DNA from: Amoebidium appalachense
Lineage: Eukaryota; Ichthyosporea
Length of the DNA stretch: 64,000 bases
Assembly (NCBI GenBank): GCA_963693365.1
Contig: CAVNZM010000011.1
Span: forward strand, 1,612,001-1,676,000
Direction of reading: 5' to 3'
Each line of letters begins with the position of its first letter. The first letter of the stretch is position 1. The notes under the pieces were generated by a model. That model had not been told where the DNA came from. It did no database searches and saw only the letters and a program-made list of their open reading frames with translations. Below, in pieces: positions 26,930 to 48,365 of this stretch. Both the position numbers and the translations under genes were made by a program.

Positions 26930-27068
26930 GCTTTGATTGGTGCAAGGTCTTTGGATGTGACTTCTGATTTCCGATTGGTGGATCTTGTGTTTGCTCTTTA
27001 ATTGGTTCTTGATTGGTTGACGGGTGTGATCTGATTGGCTTGATGCTTGCGCGACATCCGGTATAAAA
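26930..27068 (+). promoter_or_regulatory. Promoter with five ATTGG boxes and TATA box
   Basis: GATTGG/ATTGG occurs near 26,936, 26,975, 27,000, 27,012 and 27,035, all in the direction of transcription. TATAAAA follows at 27,062-27,068, 63 bp before ATG 27,131. This is the best example of the shared promoter layout. Confidence 0.75.
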
Positions 27069-27130
27069 GCTTACCACACAAGAACAGGCCACCAGTTCGC
27101 ATTTCCAATTTCACATGAACATTCTGTGTT

Positions 27131-28003
27131 ATGAAAATGCCGGTGCGCATGGAACTGACCCGCATCGCCACGGAGGACGAGCTCACGAGGTACCTAGACC
27201 GCAAATTTGAATGCGTTACAGAATCCACGGCCGATGGCCGGGATTGGTCGTGCCTAATTGAGTCGAGATGGGACCACGCACACAGGGTGGCTATTCCCAT
27301 TCTGTCAAACGGACAGATCAGTGTCCAGAGTGTTGGTGTAAATGGCATGACTCGTTATGAGCGCGACGAACGTTCCATGCGCGGCTACATCAAACTGTAC
27401 AAGCCCGGACACCCCGTTACCGACCCGACCCTCAGCGAATACTACTATGAATTCGACACCACGCTCAGCGACAGCGAGGCCGGCATGGGGTATGGTTACA
27501 GATGTGAACGACGGCCCCCCGTATACGCCACCAAGCCGACCAGAGACGGATGGGTTTTCTGGAACGTTTTTGGGGATCCCAACTTGGATGAAGTCGATGG
27601 TGTGGCGCCTGCCATCTCCAGGAAACCCTACTGGGTCATGCCCAGCCTCCTGTTTGAGAACGTCGTATGCACTACCCCATCCCCTGCCGCGCCTCCGTCC
27701 ACCCTGCAAGAGGGTGCCTACCGCGTCGGGATCGAGCACGGTGCCCCCGTTTCGATGGCCCCCGGCGCTGTGGCCGCTCAAGACTTCACCACCGCGCTTG
27801 ACGACTGGGCCTCCGAGTGGCTCGACCCGTTCTTTGAGCGGGTCAACGTCCAGGTCGAGAACGCGGGTCTGCCGCTAAGGGACGCCGTGTTGGACACCGT
27901 CCACGCCCGCAACCGCACAACCGAGTTCTTCGGCCTGCCTCGCAGCCTGCGTAGAGGACCGACACCGTGGAACAACTCAGGCCATGTAGGACACGCACTT
28001 TGA
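27131..28003 (+). CDS. Unidentified viral protein, paralog of the 18,294 gene
   Basis: 290 residues. It shares with the 18,294-19,124 product an N-terminal TEDEL motif, the central TRDGWVFWN and RKPYWVMPSLLFE blocks, the AYRVGIEHGAPVSM block, an acidic/aromatic helix (FTTALDDW), and the C-terminal LRDAVLDTVHARNRT and HVGHAL motifs. The part before the central block has diverged more. The frame is intact and the promoter strong. The function is unknown; conserved aromatic blocks suggest a folded domain retained in both copies. Confidence 0.8.
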   Translation: MKMPVRMELTRIATEDELTRYLDRKFECVTESTADGRDWSCLIESRWDHAHRVAIPILSNGQISVQSVGVNGMTRYERDERSMRGYIKLYKPGHPVTDPTLSEYYYEFDTTLSDSEAGMGYGYRCERRPPVYATKPTRDGWVFWNVFGDPNLDEVDGVAPAISRKPYWVMPSLLFENVVCTTPSPAAPPSTLQEGAYRVGIEHGAPVSMAPGAVAAQDFTTALDDWASEWLDPFFERVNVQVENAGLPLRDAVLDTVHARNRTTEFFGLPRSLRRGPTPWNNSGHVGHAL

Positions 28004-28204
28004 AGACGGCTTGCCGTGGATTTGTCCTCCGCGGACAGGCCCGCTTGGGGTCTTGTGGGTTTCGTCCTAATAAATGCAGGTGACTGGTCACCGGTGGCAT
28101 TTCTGTATCCGCTATTTTTGGAGGAATGTCATTTGTATATTGATAAACAATAAAACCCAGTGATCGTTGGTCAGTCGTGTCAATTTAATCTTTTTCCTTG
28201 TGAA

Positions 28205-28545
28205 ATGGACGTAGAAGTGTACAACCCAGGGTGTTATTGGTACGTGGGAGATCGCGGGCGGTTAGACAACATGCTGCGCAGCGCGCGTGCTCACTCTGGG
28301 ACTGTGGTTCTTTCCGCGACGAGTGATTTGATTAGTGTGGAGTGGATCAAAAAAGCCGCTTTGTTGTGAACGCGTTGGCGAGCAGCCTGTCGATTCCAGA
28401 TATATGTTGGAATGTCGGTGAACTCGTCGGTGTTTTGACAAAAACACAGTCTCGTGTACCGGAAGTCGTGGTGATTGCCAAGCGAGAGCCCTGGTGGGAT
28501 CCACCTTTCAAAGGGGTGGGTCGTTTCAAGTTGATACGGGTGTAG
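28205..28545 (+). pseudogene. Unidentified ~113-codon gene with one frame break
   Basis: From ATG 28,205 (MDVEVYNPGCYWYVGD) the frame is good to a run of six A at 28,349-28,354. The coding signal then shifts and ends at 28,545 (PFKGVGRFKLIRV). The two halves have compatible composition and length for one small globular protein. No family is recognised. Confidence 0.5.
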
Positions 28546-28855
28546 CACCTGAAAGTATTTTCTGTGCGGTTTCCGTCTCGGTGAATTGTGTGGATGTGGT
28601 GTATGTATATGCAAGCATTAGTGGCAACAGTATCCACAGCCAGCGAATCATGAAGTTGTCGCATAATGGGTCCAGTATTGGGTGGGACCCGGTTTTTTGC
28701 TTCAGTGATCTGTTTATTCTATGAACGTCACATGATATCAGCGTCAACCAGAACAGGACGAATGAGATGGCGGACGCGACTACCCAAGGCCACATTGTGC
28801 ACTTGTACCAATAAAAAGAGGAAGCCTGTGTCTGTCGCGCGATACGACCCTTCAC
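28526..28855 (-). CDS. Possible small two-transmembrane protein
   Basis: 109 residues with two hydrophobic helices (WVVASAISFVLFWLTLI and RWLWILLPLMLAYTY) separated by a basic loop. Starts at 28,855 or 28,795 are possible. It overlaps the end of the opposite-strand gene by 20 bp. The hydrophobic pattern supports a real membrane protein, but promoter evidence is weak. Confidence 0.4.
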   Translation of the reverse strand: MKGRIARQTQASSFYWYKCTMWPWVVASAISFVLFWLTLISCDVHRINRSLKQKTGSHPILDPLCDNFMIRWLWILLPLMLAYTYTTSTQFTETETAQKILSGATPVST

Positions 28856-28897
28856 AGCACCGCCTGGGCCTTTTTTTATCGATCCGTATCTAAATCG

Positions 28898-29093
28898 GAT
28901 CTGGTTGGTCCGCCCGGTTTGACCGCTGATCTAATTGGTCCGCCCGGTATGACCTCTGATCTGATTAGTCCGCCCGGTTTGACCGCTGATCTAATTGGTT
29001 TGTGTGTTTTGACCGTTGATCTGATTGGTCCATCCGGTTTGACCGTTGGTCTGATTGGTTCGCGTGGTTTGACCGCTGATCTGATTGGTCCCG
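28898..29093. repeat. 30-bp tandem repeat array, 6.5 copies, each with an ATTGG box
   Basis: The unit GATCTGATTGGTCCGCCCGG plus TTTGACCGCT repeats with substitutions and no length change. Nearly every unit keeps the ATTGG core, giving an array of CCAAT-type sites on a 30-bp spacing. Because 30 is a multiple of three, the array reads as a repetitive open frame, which is not taken as coding. It may act as an enhancer or replication element. The following 29,094-29,406 stretch is AT-richer with more ATTGG boxes and no clear gene. Confidence 0.85.
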
Positions 29094-29406
29094 AACGCCG
29101 CGGTAATCACCATAATGGGAAGCATGTGTGGTGGCGTGCTTTTTGCGTGGTTTGGTTGGTTGTTCACTCGGCGAACTTTATTTTTTTTTTTTGCAAAGCG
29201 AAACGCGAGGCCACTTGATTGGCCAGACGAAATAATCACTCCAAAAAACGTGAAAGGCGAGCCCTTTAATTGGCCAAGCGAAATTAAAGCATTGTTTTAA
29301 TTGGCTATGTTTCTGCTGAGTTGAACCCTACGTGATGCGCATTGGTTCGTTTTGGTGGTTGCGCTAACGCAGATGTTTATAAGGACTCTTCGCGTCGCAG
29401 AAGCCT

Positions 29407-29560
29407 TCTGTTTTCCATCGTGAACGAGCCGTGTTGTAAGCGTCCTTTTTTAGAAGAGACTTTTTTTCTGTTTTCCATCGTGAACGAGCCGTGTTTTAAG
29501 CGTCCTTTTTTTAGAAGAGATTTTTTTTTCTGTTTTCCATCGTCTACGAACCGTGACATG
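29407..29560. repeat. ~60-bp tandem repeat, 2.5 copies, upstream of the 29,634 gene
   Basis: Units begin CTGTTTTCCATCGTGAACGA, continue with GCCGTGTTTTAAGCGTCC and end in a T-run plus AGAAGAGA and a second T-run. The third copy is partial and diverged. It occupies the leader or promoter of the next gene. Confidence 0.8.
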
Positions 29561-29633
29561 TAGCGACACAAAATTTCGGTGTTTGATTGTGTTTTTAAGC
29601 CCGTTTGGAATCGTTCGTGTTAACGGGTTCACA

Positions 29634-30644
29634 ATGGCTTCTATTCGCTATGCTCGTGTCTCCGGGACTTTTCGGGTTATTATTGATTTCTTTGATGCAC
29701 TGGAAACAAGACCCTCCCACAAGCGTGACCCGAGCATGCAAAGCCACATGCGGATTTCCCTGCCTTCCCTTGCCAGATTGTGGCGTCACGCACAGGTCCT
29801 CGCGGTGACTAACGAAACTGTCGTCGATTCGATTGACGAATATGATTTTTTGTTGGATAAGTTGCTCGACGTTTGTGCACATCTCACCCTCGACACCTCT
29901 GGTATAGCAACAATTGGTGTTCGTGACTTCCGGTTGTGTTTGAAAAAAATCGATGCCGATTCTATTTTTTCTCCCGACGTCGAAGTACATCGCTCCTACA
30001 AAGCTGATTGGGATGACGTTGTTGGCAAATGCATCGCGTTCATGACATATCGTGACAGTGCTCTATACGACCAAGACCCGTGGCCTGTGACCGATGAAGA
30101 CAAGAAGGTTTTCAGTTGTGTGTTGGCCGAGTATTCGTATTTGTATGCCCTTACCTCCGCCGTGAATGCCCAGAAGAAGGACGAGATTGGGGCCCTTTCT
30201 CGTCAGATTAAAGTGCTACAGGCACAGAAATCCAAACTCACAAGCGACGTGTACAACAACGAACAGCGTCTGAAGCGATATCACAACGTCGAGCCGAAAG
30301 AGTGTCATTTTGGTTGTGGTCTGCCTCGCCGACGCGGTTCTGGCGACTCCGTCAAACGACGTAAGAGTAGTTGTGACGATTTGGGTGGTGATGGTGGTGG
30401 TGATGCTCTTGCTTTGTATGTGGAGATGGAGTCTTTGGAGGAACATGTGCGTTTGGAACGTGTGCGTACATTGGCCTATTGCGAGTCAGGTGATGAGAGT
30501 GAAAGTGAAAGCGAAAGTGAAAGTGAAAATAGTGGTGATGACGACAATGGTGTATCTCTGGTTGTGTACCATAACACATCTCGTCCCTCTCTCCTTTTCC
30601 GTCCAAATATGAATGTACAATCCGATCATACCGAGGATGAATGA
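29634..30644 (+). CDS. Unidentified 336-aa protein, last gene of the viral half
   Basis: ATG 29,634 was chosen because the 27 preceding codons are hydrophobic, T-rich leader sequence next to the tandem repeats. The body is helical (LDKLLDVCAHLTL; AQKKDEIGALSRQIKVLQAQK is a coiled coil). A Cys/His patch (CHFGCGLPRRR), a basic cluster (VKRRKS) and an acidic Ser-Glu repeat tail (GDESESESESESEN) follow. The layout suggests a nuclear or DNA-associated protein, which is inference. Base composition is more AT-rich than the leftmost viral genes. The frame is intact. Confidence 0.65.
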   Translation: MASIRYARVSGTFRVIIDFFDALETRPSHKRDPSMQSHMRISLPSLARLWRHAQVLAVTNETVVDSIDEYDFLLDKLLDVCAHLTLDTSGIATIGVRDFRLCLKKIDADSIFSPDVEVHRSYKADWDDVVGKCIAFMTYRDSALYDQDPWPVTDEDKKVFSCVLAEYSYLYALTSAVNAQKKDEIGALSRQIKVLQAQKSKLTSDVYNNEQRLKRYHNVEPKECHFGCGLPRRRGSGDSVKRRKSSCDDLGGDGGGDALALYVEMESLEEHVRLERVRTLAYCESGDESESESESESENSGDDDNGVSLVVYHNTSRPSLLFRPNMNVQSDHTEDE

Positions 30645-30805
30645 CCTGTATATAGAAAAAACCGACACTCACCTTTTGGAATTTATATGCTCGAATTTAG
30701 ATCATTGATGCTGATCAGAATATGTGGATTGGGAATTGTTATACCCGTATTGTATGCTAAAATAAACCCCCGTGAAGTATATACAGATCCCTGTTTCCAA
30801 ATAAC

Positions 30806-31070
30806 CCCCCCCCCCCCCCCCCCCCGGCCCCCGGCCCCCCTGCCTCACGTGCCTCACGTGCCCCCTGCCTCGCGTGCCTCACGTGCCTCGCGTGCCCCCC
30901 CTGCCTCACGGGCCCCCCCTGCCTCACCTGCCCCCCCTGCCTCACCTGCCCCCCCTGCCCCCCCCTGCCCCCCTGCCCCTCCTGCCTCACGTGCCCCCCC
31001 TGCCTCACCTGCCCCTCCTGCCTCACGTGCCCCCCCTGCCTCACGTGCCCCCCCCCTGCCCGGGTCAAGA
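30806..31070. repeat. C-rich minisatellite (CCCCCCTGCCTCACSTGC)
   Basis: A poly-C run is followed by roughly a dozen degenerate units of CCTGCCTCACGTG/CCTG. It is the start of the gene-free junction zone. 30,645-30,805 shows nothing recognisable except AATAAA-type motifs. Confidence 0.85.
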
Positions 31071-31073
31071 CTT

Positions 31074-31307
31074 AGCTCGTGTAGACTTAGCTTTTCTCTC
31101 TCTCTCTCTCTCTCGTGTAGACTTAGCTTTTTTCTCGACTTAGCTTTTTTCTCTCTCTCTCTCTCTCGTGTAGACTTAGCTTTTTTCTCTCTCTCTTTTC
31201 TCTCTCTCTCTCGTGTAGACTTAGCTTTTTTCTCTCTCTCTCTCTCGTGTAGACTTAGCTTTTTTCTCTCTCTCTTTTCTCTCTCTCTCTCGTGTAGACT
31301 TAGCTTT

Positions 31308-31338
<31 letters not shown>

Positions 31339-31340
31339 TG
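31074..31340. repeat. CT-rich minisatellite with CGTGTAGACTTAGC core
   Basis: Seven occurrences of the core GTAGACTTAGCTTTT (or its tail GACTTAGCTTTTTT) are separated by (CT)n stretches of variable length. The fixed 14-bp core within variable CT tracts distinguishes it from the simple microsatellites elsewhere. Confidence 0.85.
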
Positions 31341-31519
31341 GCCACTTTCCCACTTAGAAGTGGGTAATGCTGTATCGTTTGTTTTGTCTCTTTTTTTTTC
31401 TCTTTTTCAATTTTTAAGTGGAAAAAGTGGGAAGTGGGAAATAGATTGATCGCGATCGGATCGGAGATGGTTTGGTGTGGTGTGATCTCAAAGTTACCAG
31501 GCCACGTGACTAGTCCAAT

Positions 31520-31982
31520 ATTGGATTGGGCGATGGACTTGGTAAGGGTCGAATCGAATCGCGAAGGGCCGCCAGGCCCGGAGCCCGGAGCCCGGAGCCC
31601 GGAGCCCGGAGCACGGCGCCCGGCCCGCCCGGGGTCTGGGGGGACGGGGTCCGGGGGGACGGCGTGGGGCAGGGCGGCCCGGGTCTGGGGGGACGGGGTC
31701 CGGGGGGACGGGGGGGAGTGGATGATGGGGCAGGGCGGCCCGGGTCTGGGGGGACGGGGTCCGGGGGGACGGGGGGGAGTGGATCATCCACTCCCCCCCG
31801 TCCCCCCGGACCCCGTCCCCCCAGACCCGGGCCGCCCTGCCCCACGCCGTCCCCCCGGACCCCGTCCCCCCAGACCCCGGGCGGGCCGGGCGCCGTGCTC
31901 CGGGCTCCGGGCTCCGGGCTCCGGGCCTGGCGGCCCTTCGCGATTCGATTCGACCCTTACCAAGTCCATCGCCCAATCCAAT
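31520..31982. repeat. Near-perfect 463-bp palindrome
   Basis: The centre is at 31,785 (GGAGTGGAT-C-ATCCACTCC). The right arm (31,786-31,982) matches the reverse complement of the left arm (31,520-31,784) almost base for base. The exceptions are two extra tandem units in the left arm: one 7-bp GGAGCCC unit and one 61-bp G-rich unit. The arms end at ATTGGATTGGGCGATGG and are G-rich on one strand. It can form a long hairpin or cruciform. It lies between the last viral-type gene and the first host promoter. Confidence 0.9.
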
Positions 31983-32815
31983 GAGCTTCTGTTTTTTTTT
32001 CAGCACAGTGCTGGCCATGGTGCGCCGGCGAATATCAGGAAGGATATACACTGCATATAAAAGCTATATTAGGGTATATTTATTCACAGGGATTATTAAT
32101 TTGGGGTACTTATTTCTTTTCTTTTTTTTTTTCTCTTTTTTTATTGCGATCCAATATCTTGGTAGCTGCGACTAACTGAGCACGAAACATAACGCAACAA
32201 TTGTGGCATAGGCCTTGAGCACTGGTACTGTACACATACCACCGGGCCCGCGGCCTCGGGCCGAAGTCTGAGAAAGTATACTATGTACGTACGCCGCACG
32301 AAAATATGTCGGCTCCCAAATTGACAAAAGAATTGATGTAAGGCAACAAAACAAGAGAGAGTGAGTGAAAAACATATTAGTTGTGCTCATTTTTTAGTCA
32401 CGAGTCCACGACTCACGAGGGCAATGTTTTTGGAGCCTTTTTGACCAATCAAAGACGCTGAAGAGGCAGAGACATAGCACACGGGAGGCTTTATCGTATA
32501 TTTACGAAAATGAGATCAGTTATCCTGCATGAGGCTGGTGATCAATCAGTTTTTTTGGGTTAAGACTGTCCCAATAATGTCATTTTTAAAAGCTTCTAAT
32601 TATACACAACAGAATTATTAATAGGAAGCCTTTTTTGCTTTGCTTTGAGCTAATCTATTGTCTGACTTCATAGTCTACAAATCTGGAGAGATTATCCCTG
32701 TTTTAAACCCCAAGAAATTATGAAGCTCTAGTAATACCCGTATTTCATTCGATTCCCGTGTTGATTTCCGTGTTTACTCCTTGGCATGCGTACTTGGGTG
32801 AAAACTTCGCGCAGG
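31983..32815. other. Gene-free AT-rich stretch upstream of HPPD
   Basis: Nothing protein-like is seen on either strand. The sequence has T-runs, AT-rich stretches and a few short simple repeats. It probably contains the upstream regulatory region of the HPPD gene and the edge of the host sequence. Confidence 0.6.
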
Positions 32816-32823
32816 TATAAAAG
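32816..32823 (+). promoter_or_regulatory. TATA box of the HPPD gene
   Basis: TATAAAAG lies about 105 bp before the proposed start codon at 32,925, consistent with a TATA box plus a ~75-bp leader. Confidence 0.6.
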
Positions 32824-32924
32824 GTGTTCATCTTCCCACAACAAGACATCATTTTGGTGCCAGTTTCGTTGCTGTGCGCGACCCTCGCCTTTGCACCTTC
32901 CCTTCTTCGCTCAAATATCAGAAA

Positions 32925-35935
<3,011 letters not shown>

Positions 35936-37346
35936 GAGCCGTCGTCCTAAAGAAACCTAGTGTGGTCTCTAGTGGATATAGTGAATGAGTCAACGCGTGT
36001 AGCTTTTTTTTCAGTTACTGTATAGATTAGGGGTGCCTGGCGTCCCCTGTAAGGCTAGGGTCCGTGCGTGGTGCCTGGTGCACCCTGACCTGACGGTCTG
36101 ACCTCTCGTTGCGAAGTCTTTTGCATGTATGCTTGCAGGCCAGGTGGCCGGCTATTTTTTAGATTATGTATGCTCCTCCTGTTGAACAAAAACGGTGCAA
36201 TGTAAGTGTTTGCAAACGTTGAGATAAATTTTGTAACAAGCAATTTTGAAAGCCACATGCACGCCATCCCATCCTCTACCCACAAACACACACACACACA
36301 CACAAGTGCACGTGGCCACCACAACCACAAGCACCGGAAGAGAAAACACTTGCACTAGAGTGTGTCTGCCCACGTGTACATGCTATACGCACCCTGCTTT
36401 TGCTCCCCCCGGGGGGGGTTGAGGGTGGGGGTCGGGTGGTGGTGGTGTGGGGGTGGGGTGGGATGTGGTGCACGTGCACATGCTATGTATAGGCACCCTG
36501 CTTTTGCCCCCCGGGGGGGGGGGGGGGGGGGGGGGGGGGGTATATTTTTCTCGCTACCGGAAAGATTGAGATAAGACCTGTTCGCTGTGTACAGCGTGCC
36601 TTGTAACATGGCACGCATATGGGCTACCTCAAGACATTGCACCCGGTGACATTATTGCCGGCTGATCTCACCAACCCTAACATCCACTTCCACCTAACCT
36701 CCAAAAATTTAAAGGTTTGCAATAGGGCCTCACCCTCCCCACTCCCACTCCCACCCCCACCCTCACCCTGCCACGCCTATTGGATTCCGTGCGGGTAGAA
36801 CCATGAGAATATCTCTGAAAACATGCATGACTTGTTACCTTTTGTGTGTGCGTTCATGGGTGTGTGTGCGTGCAACCCTTTGTCGGGGGCCCCGGTGGAG
36901 AGGGGGGGGGGGGGGGGGGGGGGGGAGGGAGGGGGATGGGGCGGCATTTTCCCACACACGGGCATGCAATGCCCTAGGCATGCTGTTGTGGCGCGTTTTA
37001 TTGCACGCACACAGTCACTGCCTGTTATGGCATTGCAAACCACTCGATACACACTAGAAATCCGACTCTTGGGTGTGGTGCCTTGAAAGGAAATTTATAA
37101 TCAATGATTACTTTTTGCTTGATGTAATTCTGCAATTAGCAGTTTTGGACAGGCTAGGTTTAAAGTTTCCATCTAGCTAGATAGCTCTACGGAGGAGCAC
37201 GATACTTTTGAAAAATTATCCAAAAAGTTGGGGAAATCCCGCTTTTTGCATAATAATGCTACTTTTTGCAGAATAACTGAGCTTTGGGCCAGTCTAGGAA
37301 TCCGATCCAATTAATCAGCGGCTCGTGTAGTGGGCCCCTGTAACAA

Positions 37347-37404
<58 letters not shown>

Positions 37405-38694
37405 CCACATACATACGGCATACCGTAACTGTGTGTACACATGATCACATGCATGCACACAGCTGTACCAGCACATACCCATTTTATCTCCAACCAATAT
37501 GAACAGTAAGCAAAGTGCCGCGGGGCGGCGGCCATGCCATACTTTGCTTCTCAGGCAACAACCAATCATGTGATAAAATCTAACTGATGCACATCGAATA
37601 AGTTTTACAGCAAAAATGACAAAACAGTCGTACTATCACCGAGCACCAACAAATGGGTTTGCCTGTTTATTGTTTTTTTAATGAACCACTACCATCTTCG
37701 TGATAATATCAAAGTTTCACATATGTGGATCACGTGTCATGCAAAGAATTTTGTGCACTCCAACTCTTACAATTGCACACCGTAATATATTAATCAGCGT
37801 TAAATTAAGTGCTTGCCCCGATCAATGGGGTCACATATAAGTAGCTTGTCTCCATATCTCATCGGCTCAGACCTATTTTTGAGGCACAGAGCTATTTATA
37901 GGGCACACATCTATCATCAGCACCATGCGCATTTGCTGAGTGCCATAGACCTTACTTCGGTTAGCTGGTATACTGTCGAGCCCACCTATGCAGTTTCTCA
38001 CATCACTGTTAAAAGGGAAATAGACCACCAGCATAATAAGCAGATGTCGAAAGTTGTTTACAGGCACAATCGCGTATTGCGACCCCACATTATGCTGGGG
38101 TTCAATTCACCAGACATCTGTTCCTATTCCATGTTTACGAGATGGGTCATGCATACCAGATGGCCGAAATATATACCACCATCACTGCACGCCTGTGGCG
38201 CCAACATACTAAAACCACTGCACATCTATTAACAGCGCTATAGCCTATTTTTAGTCTAGTTGCTGATGCTGTTGGCCCAATCAGTGTTTTGGCCCGCAGT
38301 AGATGGCCCGACCAGCAGAGTCAATTCTGTAGTTGGGGTCGTGCACCAATCCTGTGGTTGCATAAACCGTTAGCTTTTTAACTTTATCAAAAGTGTGCAC
38401 GGGGATGTTAGAAGAAAAACCGGCATTGTGGCACTCATCGTCGCACAGACGACAATCGAGATTTGTAAGTCACAAACAAAGGCATTGCTTATGCAAGAGC
38501 GAATTTTCGTCATTTCTGAATGTTTTTTTGCGGCCCGGCTAAATAGCTGGTGTGACCAGGGCAAGAGAAGAGGATGTATCTGTTTGTGAGTTGGAATGTG
38601 GTTAGGTGCAGGTGGGTCTGTGTATGCATGTCTGAAGAGGTGGTCGGGTCGGAGGACGGGTGGGTAGGCTGGCCGGAAAGTGGGTGGGTGGGGG

Positions 38695-38739
<45 letters not shown>

Positions 38740-38779
38740 GGGGGGGGAGGGGGAGGGGGAGAAAGGGACTGACACCCAC
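35936..38779. other. Intergenic or unresolved host sequence
   Basis: Downstream of HPPD I find no supported exon. The stretch holds G-runs (36,516-36,540; 36,901-36,925), a CA repeat (37,349-37,398) and AT-rich unique DNA. It may contain the last exon(s) and 3' end of the minus-strand PHD/SANT gene, but no clear acceptor and stop combination was established. Confidence 0.5.
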
Positions 38780-47615
<8,836 letters not shown>

Positions 47616-48096
47616 AGTTACAGGAGAACTCTCAAAGTTCGCTAAATGTGGGTAAGATGGAAAAAATTGCGTTAGCTTTGACTTTTCCTTTGGCTTGCTA
47701 ATTGGGAAAACGGTAGTCACTTTTCTGAAGGGTGTAACAGAGAGGTTTACAGTGAACTTCGTACGGCATGAGCAGAAGGTGAGTTCTTCCACTGAGTGTG
47801 TCTGTGCGTGCCGGCCGGCTTGTTTATTTGGGAAACCAGTTATCCAATCAAAACGGTTCCCGCCGTGGCGCCAAAAAGTCCAAAAAAAGAACACTGTATC
47901 ACATTTTGATTCGCTAACGATTCCTATTGGTAGACGCGGATGACAAAGGCGCAAAATCACCTAATTGGGTAAACTGCAATTTATTTTCCCCAGGCTCCGT
48001 GTGCACCTTACGTCACACCTTGGGCACTTGTGAGTGACTTGTGCCTGTGAGCCTGAACTGAGAAAAAAAGGGAGGAGCCAAAAGTGCAGGTTTTCA

Positions 48097-48129
<33 letters not shown>

Positions 48130-48365
48130 TAACAAAACCAACCCTGCTCTCCTTTTTTAATTATCACTTTTGTATTACGCTGTGCCCAGGTATGCACAGC
48201 GCTTTCCACAATCGGTCAAGACACCAAACACACAACGATAACACACATTCTCAGTTGTGCTCAGACATCGGGTACACACTATCTGCCAGCCACCCGAGAA
48301 ACATTTAAAAAGTCCGCCATAAATAAACGTGCTCATCATATCTTTTATTCCAACAAGCAGACAAA
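47616..48365. promoter_or_regulatory. Shared divergent promoter region of the PHD/SANT and acetyltransferase genes
   Basis: The two genes start 750 bp apart and run in opposite directions. The interval has CCAAT/ATTGG motifs near 47,841, 47,926 and 47,965, an A-run at 48,096-48,115 and no convincing TATA box. No gene is seen in it. Confidence 0.55.

Noticed and set aside
28898-29093. CRISPR array
   Set aside because: Units are directly adjacent with no spacers, and the surrounding block is eukaryotic-virus-like without cas genes.
30687-31367. 226-codon Pro/Ser/Leu-rich frame
   Set aside because: Covers only the two minisatellites; no protein-like unique part.
31520-31982. Palindrome as a purely random G/C low-complexity feature
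   Set aside because: Unique, non-repetitive outer arms (such as GGGCGATGGACTTGGTAAGG) match base for base, which simple composition cannot explain.
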